Assembly (NCBI RefSeq): GCF_035974275.1
Contig: NZ_CP142422.1
Location: 4,588,001-4,652,000 of the forward strand
DNA from: Chryseobacterium sp. MYb264
GTDB lineage: Bacteria; Bacteroidota; Bacteroidia; Flavobacteriales; Weeksellaceae
DNA: 64,000 nt
Direction: 5' to 3'
How positions within the stretch are numbered: the first letter of the stretch is position 1; each line of letters opens with the position of its first letter. The notes beneath the pieces were generated by a model. That model saw only the letters and a program-made list of their open reading frames with translations, had not been told where the DNA came from and searched no databases. Both the position numbers and the translations under genes were made by a program. Of this stretch, positions 1-8,056 are shown piece after piece.

Positions 1-13
1 AAAAATAATTTTA

Positions 14-646
14 ATGATATTTGTATCATTTACATTGATTAGTTGTAGCAAATCATATTCTAAACGAGATAATAAACTTCAGGAACAATCTGATTTAAAA
101 AGCTTTTTAAAACGCCATCAAGGTTCTCCGATAGATTCTTTTCGATTTAACATTACAAAGGATAACATTCCTGATTATCTTTTATTTGATGAATCTGATT
201 ATAATAGCCCAATTTTTTTCTTTGATGGAAAAACTGAAAAAAGTATTGCAAATGAAAAGGAAATAACTACACGGTTTTTTGATTTTGATACAATATATGT
301 GGACGATAAGAAAAAGCAGAATGCCTTACTTGTTGGAGATGGAAGTGGTGGAAATGGAGGAGAGTACCGTTATTCCCAAATATTAAAATTCGATTCTGCC
401 ACAAATTCGATGAAAGTAATTTTTGAATATCCAAGATTTATACGAAATAATAATAAAATAGAAGAGGTGAATTATATAAAAATCTCTAAATCAAGAGAAA
501 ATTATGTAGATACTATTTCTATTTTCAAAGGTGATTTGTTACAGAATGAAGGAGATGAAAATTTAAATATTCGTCCACTAAGCAAACATCCATTAAAAGT
601 ATTTATTTACAACCCTTATCAAGGAAATTTTAAACAAATTAAATAA
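14..646 (+). CDS. Putative lipoprotein of unknown function, start possibly upstream of window
   Basis: The product (210 residues from this ATG) begins with a hydrophobic stretch ending in LISC, a good lipobox with Cys11, so it is probably an outer-membrane or periplasm-facing lipoprotein. The usual positively charged n-region is missing and the frame stays open to base 2, so the real start may lie before the window. The mature part is polar and rich in Lys/Asn, with a glycine-rich GDGSGGNGGEY turn around residue 108. I recognise no family. It precedes a toxin/immunity island on the same strand, so an immunity-type role is possible, but that is inference from position only. Confidence 0.72.
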   Translation: MIFVSFTLISCSKSYSKRDNKLQEQSDLKSFLKRHQGSPIDSFRFNITKDNIPDYLLFDESDYNSPIFFFDGKTEKSIANEKEITTRFFDFDTIYVDDKKKQNALLVGDGSGGNGGEYRYSQILKFDSATNSMKVIFEYPRFIRNNNKIEEVNYIKISKSRENYVDTISIFKGDLLQNEGDENLNIRPLSKHPLKVFIYNPYQGNFKQIK

Positions 647-666
647 CATAATATTCCATGTAAATT

Positions 667-783
667 ATGGACAAGCAGACAATAATTAACGGAAAAGGAG
701 TTATTCAATCTTCTGAAAATCATGAATTTCATTCTAAAAAAGAAATTCGACATAATTCTGGTGAAAACTCAATAAATTATTAA
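667..783 (+). CDS. Small ORF, 38 codons, upstream of the broken metzincin effector
   Basis: A short ORF starts at the only available ATG (a stop lies two codons upstream) and ends 2 nt before the next ATG. The product is hydrophilic, begins MDKQTIINGKG and contains HSKKEIRHNS. The style (short beta-strand-like repeats rich in Ser/Asn/Lys) recalls the C-terminal spike or PAAR-like proteins that precede secreted effectors in Flavobacteriia, but the match is too short to name a family. It could be a truncated remnant or chance. Confidence 0.35.
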   Translation: MDKQTIINGKGVIQSSENHEFHSKKEIRHNSGENSINY

Positions 784-785
784 GT

Positions 786-2192
786 ATGAGTAAAATTACA
801 TATATTGGAGGTGACCTCATCGAAGAAATCGGAGGTTCTTATAAAATATTTGCCAAAGAAGGCTATGAAATAATTTCCTGAAAACAGATTGTTTTTAATG
901 CGAAAGAGGGTATATTTTATGGGGAGCCCGAGTTTCCCCCTTTGTTTTCCCAACCCATTAAAATTATTGTCCAGTTCAGACCGTATAAAGATTGGAAAGG
1001 CGAATTTGGATTTGACTGGTTTCGATTGGCAGATACCATGCTTTTTCATGATGTTGCTTTCACAAGAATTGTCGCTTATCAGTATAGTGATTACGAATTC
1101 ACTAAAATTGTAGATAATTCGAAACCGGATAGTCTTAATATGCATAGCGGGCAATTCAAACCTGATGAAAAAATGCTCAATCAGCTGAAGCAGGTTTATC
1201 AGCCTTATACCATCCCTTGGAAAACAACGAAAAATCCTAAAACCGGAAAGCCCATGGCTGAAGAATATTTTATTCCCTGGATGAGTATTTTGAAAGATAA
1301 GGAAGTTAATATAACATTTATTGCAGAGATTAAGGAAGAAGCAGATTACTTAGAATTTCCTTCCTCAGATTACTTTATCTTTACTCCAAACAGAATAGAT
1401 ATTAAGGGTAAAAAAAGCGTGGCATTAAATGAAGAAAATATTACCATAAAATGCGTAAAAGAATTTGAAAATGATCAAACCATTGAATTAAAAGCTTTTA
1501 AAAAAGATGCGAAAGGAGAAACTTTAGAAGCCATAGCAGGAAAAATAAATGTGTGGGCCAATGATATTTCTAAACAGAAAGAAAAAGATGTGGTTTTTAT
1601 AAAAATTACAACAAGATTATCTGCAAATTCTCCTAGAGTAACACCAAATATTGATGATGAAAAAGAAAGGATAAATTATTATTTAGAACAAGCCTATATA
1701 AAGCTATCAGATGTTTCTGATATTGTAGAACTCGATTTGGCTAATGACTATAAAAGTTTAAAAGATTTTTCTACAAATGGTGAAATTGATAGAGGTAAAA
1801 TATCTCATGGATTAAATTTGGAAATTTATTTAAAGACGAAATTAAAAGCACAGTATGGTGATAAGTATAATCATCATTTTAAGCTATTTTATTTTGGAGA
1901 AAAAGGCTATGGAGGAAGGGCGCAAAATCTAGGTGGTTACTCTGCGGATGATGCTGATTTTGTAGTGGTATTTAATGGAGCCGACCAACAGACTGCTACT
2001 CATGAGCTTTTGCATTCTATGGGATTAGCGCATACTTTTACCAATAAATATACAGATCCTAAAGCATTATTTACTTATATGTATCAAATGACTGATAATT
2101 TAATGGACTATGCGGAATATGAATCTAAAAATAAACGTCGTTCACTTTATTACTGGCAATGGAAAATAGTCAATAATTCAATACTAAAATAA
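786..2192 (+). pseudogene. Metzincin-type effector (putative secreted metallopeptidase toxin) with an in-frame TGA
   Basis: The frame from ATG 786 to TAA 2190-2192 is 469 codons and is interrupted only by TGA at 879-881 (codon 32). The 31 codons before the stop (MSKITYIGGDLIEEIGGSYK...) and the sequence after it read as one protein in the same frame. Near the C-terminus are HELLHSMGLAH (HExxHxxGxxH, bases 2001-2033) and NLMDY, the zinc site and Met-turn of metzincin peptidases. The long N-terminal region (FRPYKDWKGEFGFDWFR) resembles conserved leader regions of Flavobacteriia effector proteins, which suggests export by a contact-dependent system; that is inference. No ATG lies soon after the stop (nearest alternative is TTG 942). 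Followed 1 nt later by lipoprotein genes likely to be its immunity partners. A sequencing error or readthrough cannot be excluded. Confidence 0.75.
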
Positions 2193-2193
2193 T

Positions 2194-2790
2194 ATGAAAA
2201 AAATAGTGATATTTATTTGGTTAAGTATATTTATACAATGTCAAACACAAAATATAAAAAATACTATAATTGATAGCAGATTTGAAGTGTTTGATAGAAA
2301 TTTAGATAAAAGTCGGGTTGATAAAATTGATGGTTTAACTCATATTATTTATACAGGAGGCGAAACCGGTTATAGTGAAGTCGGTTATAATACAAATCAT
2401 TATTTTATGTATGTGAAAAATTTTTATTCTTCAAAAAATATAGAAAATAAAGGATGGGCTTTTAATCAAGGAGCTCCTGTAGGAATTTGGTATTACTTTG
2501 ATGAGAAGGGAAAATTGATAAAAGAAGAAAATAAAGATGAAGGTTACTCTTTTACTCCCGAAGATATTATAAAATATTGTAAAAAAAATAACATTGAACT
2601 TTCTAAAGGTTATCACGAAAGAGACGGCTATCAAACAAGTGTTTATAAAAATGAGTTAGATGGTAAAAAAGTTTGGCTAATCTCTTATCTCGCTTCTTTA
2701 AATAAACAGGAAAAAGAAGTAAAACTTACCTTGGACGGGCAAACGGGAAAGGTAATTAAGAGAGAAGAATTTCCTTACGATAGCTATTAA
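2194..2790 (+). CDS. Tandem lipoprotein paralogue A, YwqK/PepSY-like, putative immunity protein
   Basis: A 198-residue lipoprotein: hydrophobic signal then IQC lipobox (Cys16). Middle part carries a MORN/YwqK-like element (GAPVGIWYYFDEKGKLIKE). The C-terminal third (KVWLISYLAS...LTLDGQTGKVIKREEF) has the look of a PepSY fold, a domain known from metallopeptidase propeptides and inhibitors. It begins 1 nt after the stop of the metzincin gene, so translation is probably coupled. The inference is an envelope-anchored immunity protein that blocks the peptidase. Most diverged C-terminus of the first four copies. Confidence 0.85.
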   Translation: MKKIVIFIWLSIFIQCQTQNIKNTIIDSRFEVFDRNLDKSRVDKIDGLTHIIYTGGETGYSEVGYNTNHYFMYVKNFYSSKNIENKGWAFNQGAPVGIWYYFDEKGKLIKEENKDEGYSFTPEDIIKYCKKNNIELSKGYHERDGYQTSVYKNELDGKKVWLISYLASLNKQEKEVKLTLDGQTGKVIKREEFPYDSY

Positions 2791-2791
2791 T

Positions 2792-3400
2792 ATGAAAAAG
2801 CTATTGATATTTATTTGGTTGAGCATATTTATGCAATGCCATACACAAAATCTCAAAAAACAAAACTTGCTGAATTTAGATTGTAGTTTTGAAAGATTTG
2901 ATCAAAAAATGGATGATGAATCTAGAATTGATGTTATAAATCAGAAAGAGCATATTATCTACACTTCTGCTAATGTGGGTTTTGGAGAAGCTCGTTACGA
3001 GACGGATAGTTATTTTATGTCCATTAAAAACTTTAATCCGTCACGAAATATAGAAAATAAAGGCTGGGCATTTATTCAAGGTTCACCTATAGGTGTTTGG
3101 TGCTTTTTTGATGAAGTAGGAACATTAGTAAAAAAAGAAAATATGGATGAGGGGTACGCTTTTACCCCCGAAGATATCATAAAATATTGTAAAAAAAACA
3201 ACATCGAACTTTCTAAAGGTTATCATGAAAGAGACGGCTATCAAACCAGTGTCTATAAAAATGAAGTAGATGGAAAAAAAGTATGGCTGATATCTTATAT
3301 CAATTCTTTAAATAAACAAGATAAAGAAATCAAGCTGACCTTGGATGGGCAGACGGGAAAGGTGGTTAAGAGAGAAGAATTTCCTTATGATAATTATTAA
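2792..3400 (+). CDS. Tandem lipoprotein paralogue B, YwqK/PepSY-like, putative immunity protein
   Basis: A 202-residue lipoprotein with signal and MQC lipobox, a MORN-like GSPIGVWCFFDEVGTL segment and the shared C-terminal domain (EDIIKYCKKNNIELSKGYHE ... LTLDGQTGKVVKREEF). It starts 1 nt after copy A. Bases 2798-3068 are identical over 271 bp to 4658-4928 in copy E, offset by exactly 1860 bp, which shows recent duplication or gene conversion. Its last ~130 bp run on identically into the start of copy C, matching the C/D junction. Confidence 0.86.
   Translation: MKKLLIFIWLSIFMQCHTQNLKKQNLLNLDCSFERFDQKMDDESRIDVINQKEHIIYTSANVGFGEARYETDSYFMSIKNFNPSRNIENKGWAFIQGSPIGVWCFFDEVGTLVKKENMDEGYAFTPEDIIKYCKKNNIELSKGYHERDGYQTSVYKNEVDGKKVWLISYINSLNKQDKEIKLTLDGQTGKVVKREEFPYDNY
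2798..3068 (+). repeat. 271-bp perfect direct repeat, first copy (second copy 4658-4928)
   Basis: Line-by-line comparison shows identity between 2798-3068 and 4658-4928, offset 1860 bp. One mismatch lies just before it (2797 A versus 4657 G), and the sequences diverge at 3069/4929. It covers the signal peptide and variable half of lipoprotein copies B and E. Confidence 0.95.
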
Positions 3401-3401
3401 T

Positions 3402-4019
3402 ATGAAGAAGATATTGATATGTATCTGCTTAAGCATATTTATGCAATGTCATACACAAAAGATAGATAATTTATTACCAAGAGTTGATGAAAAATTTGAA
3501 AAGTTTGATATTGAAAGTTTTAATAAAAACTCTGTCAGAGGTTACGTATTAATTCAAAAAGAAAATACCATATCAATACAAGAAATTCAATCTTTTGGTT
3601 TTATTGAAAGACAATATAATGCTAATTCCATTTTCAAGAAAAATATATTTTTTTATAAGAATGGTTATATTAAAAAAAAAGGAATATTATTCAGTGAGGG
3701 ATCACAAATTGGAATTTGGTATTATTTTGATGAATCAGGAAAATTGATAAAAGAAGAAGATACCGATTCCGGATATTTATTTAAGCCAGAAGATATTATA
3801 AAATACTGTAAAAAAAATAACATTGAGCTTTCTAAAGGATATCACGAAAGAGACGGCTATCAAACCAGTATCTATAAAAATGAAGTAGATGGAAAAAAAG
3901 TATGGCTGATCTCTTATATCAATTCTTTAAATAAACAAGATAAAGAAATCAAGCTGACCTTGGATGGGCAGACGGGAAAGGTGGTTAAGAGAGAAGAATT
4001 TCCTTATGATAATTATTAA
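3402..4019 (+). CDS. Tandem lipoprotein paralogue C, YwqK/PepSY-like, putative immunity protein
   Basis: A 205-residue lipoprotein. I chose ATG 3402, 1 nt after the stop of copy B, because it gives a proper signal peptide (MKKILICICLSIFMQC) with lipobox; an upstream in-frame start at 3345 would only read the B tail out of frame. N-terminal half (residues 20-110) is strongly diverged from A and B, while the C-terminal 90 residues are nearly identical to B and D. This pattern of variable N-half and fixed C-half suggests the N-half sets toxin specificity. Confidence 0.86.
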   Translation: MKKILICICLSIFMQCHTQKIDNLLPRVDEKFEKFDIESFNKNSVRGYVLIQKENTISIQEIQSFGFIERQYNANSIFKKNIFFYKNGYIKKKGILFSEGSQIGIWYYFDESGKLIKEEDTDSGYLFKPEDIIKYCKKNNIELSKGYHERDGYQTSIYKNEVDGKKVWLISYINSLNKQDKEIKLTLDGQTGKVVKREEFPYDNY

Positions 4020-4020
4020 T

Positions 4021-4650
4021 ATGAAGAAGATATTGATATGTATCTGGGTAAGCATATTTATGCAATGTAAGACTCAGAAAAGAGATACATTAAGAATTCC
4101 TACAGTTAATAATTCTTTTGAAAAATTTGATATTAAAACTCTAGAAAAGAAAAATAGAATTGATACATTTTTTCTTTCATATAATAGTGACAGTACAATT
4201 GTAAGACAGTTACAAGATCAAAGCTATGGATTTATTGATAGGGTATTTTATCAGAATACATATTTTACTTTGATAAAAAAATATTATCACAATAAAAATG
4301 TAAAAGAAAAAGGAAATGTGTTTAATGAAGGTTCACCAATTGGGACTTGGTATTATTTTGATGAGGAAGGAAAATTAATAAAAGAAGAAAATACAGATGA
4401 AGGTTACGCTTTTACACCCGAAGATATCATAAAATATTGTAAGCAAAATGGAATTAAACTTTCTAAAGGCTATCACGAAAGTGACGGCTATCAAACCAGT
4501 GTCTATAAAAATGAAGTAGATGGAAAAAAAGTATGGCTGATATCTTATATCAATTCTTTAAATAAACAAGATAAAGAAATCAAGCTGACCTTGGATGGGC
4601 AGACGGGAAAAGAGATTAAGAGAGAAGAATTTTCATATGATCATTATTAA
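4021..4650 (+). CDS. Tandem lipoprotein paralogue D, YwqK/PepSY-like, putative immunity protein
   Basis: A 209-residue lipoprotein, starting 1 nt after copy C with signal MKKILICIWVSIFMQC. It carries the GSPIGTWYYFDEEGKL MORN-like element and the shared C-terminal PepSY-like domain (LTLDGQTGKEIKREEF). The N-terminal half is unique to this copy. Same operon and likely same role as A-C; the copies may protect against different alleles of the toxin. Confidence 0.86.
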   Translation: MKKILICIWVSIFMQCKTQKRDTLRIPTVNNSFEKFDIKTLEKKNRIDTFFLSYNSDSTIVRQLQDQSYGFIDRVFYQNTYFTLIKKYYHNKNVKEKGNVFNEGSPIGTWYYFDEEGKLIKEENTDEGYAFTPEDIIKYCKQNGIKLSKGYHESDGYQTSVYKNEVDGKKVWLISYINSLNKQDKEIKLTLDGQTGKEIKREEFSYDHY

Positions 4651-4651
4651 T

Positions 4652-5335
4652 ATGAAGAAGCTATTGATATTTATTTGGTTGAGCATATTTATGCAATGCC
4701 ATACACAAAATCTCAAAAAACAAAACTTGCTGAATTTAGATTGTAGTTTTGAAAGATTTGATCAAAAAATGGATGATGAATCTAGAATTGATGTTATAAA
4801 TCAGAAAGAGCATATTATCTACACTTCTGCTAATGTGGGTTTTGGAGAAGCTCGTTACGAGACGGATAGTTATTTTATGTCCATTAAAAACTTTAATCCG
4901 TCACGAAATATAGAAAATAAAGGCTGGGTGCAAAAATCAAATTCTTCAATTTTAATTTATATTTTAAAATTATGGATATTAACAAGTTTGTTTTCATCTG
5001 TTGTTTTTAAGTTAATAGAGATACCAAGCGTAGGGATTTTAAACTTTTGGAATAGATTAGTAGCATACTTAATTTACGGACTGGTACTTGGTCTGGCAAA
5101 TTCTCTTCCTGCATTTATAGTATTAGGACTAATTGTCAGATTTTGGACAAATAATAAATTAAAATTAATTATTACCTCGATTATATTATCTTTTGTTTCT
5201 TTTTATTCTTTTCATTGGCCTTTTGAAATAGATCAACCTAAAATGTTTTTATTCCCTACTGTATATGCTATTGTAACATCTTGTTTAATCTTAATTATGA
5301 ATATTAAAAAAGTATTACTAAATGAAAATAACTAA
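4652..5335 (+). CDS. Chimeric lipoprotein/membrane protein E (array copy fused to a multi-TM protein)
   Basis: Starts 1 nt after copy D. Residues 1 to about 92 equal paralogue B, including signal peptide and lipobox, up to GW at base 4928. From there the sequence switches to an unrelated hydrophobic protein (ILIYILKLWILTSLF onward) with about four membrane segments and a Lys/Asn tail, 227 residues in total. The breakpoint is the exact end of the 271-bp repeat shared with B, so this is a recombination product. The membrane half looks like the C-terminal part of another immunity-type protein whose own start was lost. Whether the hybrid folds or functions is unknown. Confidence 0.72.
   Translation: MKKLLIFIWLSIFMQCHTQNLKKQNLLNLDCSFERFDQKMDDESRIDVINQKEHIIYTSANVGFGEARYETDSYFMSIKNFNPSRNIENKGWVQKSNSSILIYILKLWILTSLFSSVVFKLIEIPSVGILNFWNRLVAYLIYGLVLGLANSLPAFIVLGLIVRFWTNNKLKLIITSIILSFVSFYSFHWPFEIDQPKMFLFPTVYAIVTSCLILIMNIKKVLLNENN
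4658..4928 (+). repeat. 271-bp perfect direct repeat, second copy
   Basis: Identical to 2798-3068. Its 3' edge is the fusion point of chimeric gene E, which marks it as the recombination tract. Confidence 0.95.
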
Positions 5336-5550
5336 ACTTATTTAAATCTATAGAAATAGAGATAATTAGACAGGTCGGGGGTTGGGGAGGCGCAATTGCT
5401 GGTGCTAAAATTGAAGGAACAGTAGGAGCTGCTGTTGGAATAGAAACAGGTCCTGGTGCTATTGTAACTGGTGCTGTTGGTGCGATAATATTTAGGACAG
5501 CAGGTTATTTTGGAGCAGATTGGATTGCTGATCATATCGACGAAAATTAA
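5332..5550 (+). pseudogene. Orphan C-terminal fragment of a glycine-zipper effector
   Basis: An open frame without any ATG, bounded upstream by a stop at 5329-5331, reads RQVGGWGGAIAGAKIEGT, then alternating Gly/Ala hydrophobic repeats (GAAVGIETGPGAIVTGAVGA), and ends FGADWIADHIDEN. Glycine-zipper tails of this kind occur at the C-terminus of membrane-inserting bacterial toxins. The N-terminal part is gone, so this is a toxin remnant left by the same rearrangements that made gene E. The family assignment is by composition and is tentative. Confidence 0.6.
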
Positions 5551-5555
5551 AAAAT

Positions 5556-5941
5556 ATGTTTAATTTATTTATTAGAAAATGGTGGTGTCATTTTTACTTG
5601 CCAAGTGAAATGTATTATCCTGTGAAGGATAATACTACTGAAGTATGTAGTAACTTTTAAAAAAATTAGTTTATATTTCAATTGCATTTAAACATCAAGA
5701 AGAAATTGATAAGTATAAATCTTATATTTCTATATTTAATGAATTTTTTCCTCCATGGGTGATTTTTTCTAATATGTTTCAAGGAGCTACAAGATGTAAT
5801 CAAGGGGTTGAAGAAGATTATAGAGTAAATACATGGCTTCCTTTTTGGAAAAAATTAGATTTTAAGCAGAAACAAGAATATTTATCAAAATTTAGTTGCC
5901 CTGTCGAATGGAGGGAATGGCTTTCGGAAAATTCATTATAA
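5556..5941 (+). pseudogene. Frameshifted gene, putative immunity protein for the glycine-zipper effector
   Basis: ATG 5556 opens 34 codons ending at TAA 5658-5660 inside a TTTT-AAAAAAA run. In the -1 frame the reading continues without a stop (KKLVYISIAFKHQEEIDKYK...) to TAA 5941, giving about 126 residues when joined. The downstream half is polar and Trp-rich (WLPFWKKLDFKQKQEYL, VEWREWLSENSL). The position just after a toxin tail suggests an immunity protein. The homopolymer at the break makes a replication slip, a sequencing error or programmed slippage equally possible. I recognise no family. Confidence 0.55.
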
Positions 5942-6101
5942 GTATTTTATGAATTTTTATATAAAGAGTAAAAACGGAGAGAATGGTTATTTGCTTAATA
6001 ATTTGATTATTAATATTTTGTGGTGTAGGTGGATTGTGTGGTAAATTGAATGTTTTTAAAATATTCATTAGGTTATTTGTTACTTTTAATATATTAAGAT
6101 T

Positions 6102-6392
6102 GTGAGTAAATTTTGGAAAAGTAATCTATATGTAAATATTATCTTAGTAATCCTATATTCTATATTTCTATTTTGGGATATACAAATAAAGAAAGGTAAT
6201 TCAAATTTAGGAGAAAGCATATTATATCTTCTACTGTTAAGTGTTATTTTATTTCTACTTCAAATTTTTTCTTTTTTTATAAGATTGATAAAAAAAGGAG
6301 ATAATAAATATGCTTTGGTAATTATTTTAGGGATGTTGGGGTTTGTAAGTATCCAATTTATAGTGTTAATTTTATTATTTAGTACAATTTAA
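6102..6392 (+). CDS. Small three-TM membrane protein, unknown function
   Basis: 96 residues from a GTG start. Hydrophobic segments lie at about residues 8-26, 38-62 and 71-94 with Lys-rich turns (IKKGNSN, IKKGDNK). It closes the toxin/immunity island. A 52-bp piece (6203-6254) is repeated exactly at 15970-16021, fused to a lipoprotein remnant, which ties this gene to the recombining cassette pool. Small membrane proteins of this kind are frequent immunity proteins against pore-forming toxins, but no family is recognised. Confidence 0.65.
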   Translation: MSKFWKSNLYVNIILVILYSIFLFWDIQIKKGNSNLGESILYLLLLSVILFLLQIFSFFIRLIKKGDNKYALVIILGMLGFVSIQFIVLILLFSTI

Positions 6393-6478
6393 TAGAATCA
6401 CAACTTTGCATTATATTCATACCATACTTGTAAAAGATTTATTTGAATTTTTTAATATTAAACTAAATTAAAAGTTAT

Positions 6479-6508
6479 AAAGCCACTCGAACGAATGGCT
6501 TTTTATTA
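6479..6508 (+). terminator. Intrinsic terminator ending the toxin/immunity island
   Basis: AAAGCCA stem, 10-nt loop, TGGCTTT stem and then TTATTAGTTT. It lies 87 bp after the small membrane protein gene and before the convergent RiPP precursor genes. Confidence 0.7.
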
Positions 6509-6560
6509 GTTTAGTAAAATGATGTCAAAAATTTTTTTGAATTTGACATTTTCTATTTAA

Positions 6561-6815
6561 TTAAAACAAACAGACCGTATTTGGTCCTACTGGAGTATCT
6601 GGGGGATACTGCCCACATCGCTTATGACAATTTGTTCCATTACAATTGTTAGTTTGTCCGTCAGAAATAGTATCTTCAATTCCAATTGATATTGATTGGC
6701 TGAAGCCACCAACTAATCTATCAATGGATGCGTCTTTGTCTATTTTTGCAGAAGCAATTATATGTTTCAAACGATCAATATTTAAGCGTGAATTTTTATC
6801 ATTAAAATTTTTCAT
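6561..6815 (-). CDS. RiPP precursor peptide with GG leader, Cys-rich core (copy 3)
   Basis: 84 residues. The leader ends DRLVGG followed by FSQSISIG, a double-Gly processing site for a C39 peptidase. The core contains TNNC-NGTN-C-HKR-C and a final Cys two residues before the end (4 Cys). It shares the TNNCxGxNCxxxC block with the neighbouring precursor but has a different leader and a longer proline-rich tail. Last gene of the minus-strand cluster with radical SAM maturase and exporter. The product is probably secreted after leader removal. Confidence 0.75.
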   Translation of the reverse strand: MKNFNDKNSRLNIDRLKHIIASAKIDKDASIDRLVGGFSQSISIGIEDTISDGQTNNCNGTNCHKRCGQYPPDTPVGPNTVCLF

Positions 6816-6838
6816 GTTTTTTTATTTTTAAATTTTAG

Positions 6839-7066
6839 TTATTTACCACATGCTCCTCTGCAGTTAAGATTTTGATGTATGCTACAATTTGTTGCACAAT
6901 TGCCACCTTGGCAGTTGTTTGTAGTTCCATCATCAAGATCAATTCCTGTAGTGGGATTAGTAATTGTGTTGGAGAATCCACCCAATAATTGTTTCCCTTG
7001 CGATTCTGAAATTTTTTCAAAACCAGTTAAAACCATAATGGTTTTACTTTTAATAATTTTTTTCAT
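6839..7066 (-). CDS. RiPP precursor peptide with GG leader, five-Cys core (copy 2)
   Basis: 75 residues from ATG 7066 (MKKIIKSK...). An in-frame start at 7072 would add two residues. The leader motif LTGFEKISESQGKQLLGG precedes the double-Gly cleavage site. The core ends NNC-X4-C-X3-C-X7-C-X3-C-GK (five Cys). The same cysteine spacing and same total length are found in the IS-split precursor at 11671-13372. Probable substrate of the radical SAM/SPASM enzyme at 10257 and of the exporter at 8057. Confidence 0.82.
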   Translation of the reverse strand: MKKIIKSKTIMVLTGFEKISESQGKQLLGGFSNTITNPTTGIDLDDGTTNNCQGGNCATNCSIHQNLNCRGACGK

Positions 7067-7290
7067 AAGCAATTAATTTTTAAACTTGTTAATTATAAAT
7101 TAGTATTTTCAATAATAAAATATATCTCTTATTTATGAATGAATATTTAATTATTCTAACTTAGTCTTATTATAGTAACAAAAGCAAAGTTCTATTTATA
7201 AGTTAAATCACAAAATAATGCTACTTAATAGAAAGCTAGCTCAGAATTATAATTTTTAATCGAAAATTTTGAAATAAAGTAATTACAAAA

Positions 7291-7998
7291 TTATTTTTTG
7301 TAGGTTACAATTTTTATCTCACCATTTTCCGTATGAAGAATATCTTTAATTTCATGTCTTTTTAAGTGAGAATTTATGTTTTCAGCAGGGATTTTTTTTG
7401 ATGAGTTAATGTTGATTAAGCTTTTAGGAGATTCTAATTTCAACCATCCTGTATTACTTATTAAATAGTATGATTCATCAATTTCAAAAAAACTGTTTTG
7501 ATTTCCTTTCTTAAAACTATTAATTGTATTATTAAACTTTAATTTTTCTATAACACTTTTAAAATTATTAGAAACAGACTTAAATGAGATATCATTACTT
7601 AAATAGAACTGTGAAAAAGAATCTTCTGAAGATTCGCGACTTTTCTTAATACCAAAATAATAGTTAACATTAATCTCTTCTTTTTTAGTATCTGCCCAAT
7701 TTTCTGATTGAGTAAATAGTAGGTATCCTTTTTTTTCTATCCTAATTTTGAACTTTATCCCATTATTTGATCTGTTATACTGGAGTTTACCCGAAAAATA
7801 ACCATTTGTATCTGTTGTTGCAATAAGACCTCCTTGTTCATTATAAACCTTGGCACTCTCTATAGGGAGTAAAGTTTTTGAATCAAAAATAATTCCTCCA
7901 ATGTTTATTATCATATCTTTAGTAGGACATTTAGTATACCCTTCAGAAATAAATAGAATTCCAATGAGGAAAATAAAAATTTTCACAAAATTTTTCAT
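7291..7998 (-). CDS. Carboxypeptidase-regulatory-like domain protein in the RiPP cluster
   Basis: 235 residues with an N-terminal signal segment (VKIFIFLIGILFISEG) and a beta-sandwich region at about 30-110 (GGIIFDSKTLLPIESAKVYN...TDTNGYFSGKL) typical of CarboxypepD_reg-like domains of Bacteroidota surface proteins. The C-terminal half is Ser/Lys/Asn-rich with no recognised domain. It lies 59 bp downstream of the exporter on the same strand and upstream of two precursors, so it is likely part of the cluster, perhaps an envelope-side accessory or self-protection protein. That role is inference. Confidence 0.75.
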   Translation of the reverse strand: MKNFVKIFIFLIGILFISEGYTKCPTKDMIINIGGIIFDSKTLLPIESAKVYNEQGGLIATTDTNGYFSGKLQYNRSNNGIKFKIRIEKKGYLLFTQSENWADTKKEEINVNYYFGIKKSRESSEDSFSQFYLSNDISFKSVSNNFKSVIEKLKFNNTINSFKKGNQNSFFEIDESYYLISNTGWLKLESPKSLININSSKKIPAENINSHLKRHEIKDILHTENGEIKIVTYKK

Positions 7999-8056
7999 AC
8001 TATAATCATTTAATAATTAGACAAGAATATTAGCACTTTTTTAATTAGAAAGTAAT

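Noticed and set aside
879..881. TGA read as selenocysteine
   Set aside because: No selenocysteine insertion hairpin or Sec machinery is seen, and the site is outside any redox motif. A nonsense mutation is simpler.
780..1154. Minus-strand ORF of 124 codons
   Set aside because: It overlaps the metzincin reading frame, has no domain, and is a shadow.
5949..6044. 31-codon hydrophobic ORF between the frameshifted gene and the small membrane gene
   Set aside because: Short, AT-rich and without conserved context; probably chance.
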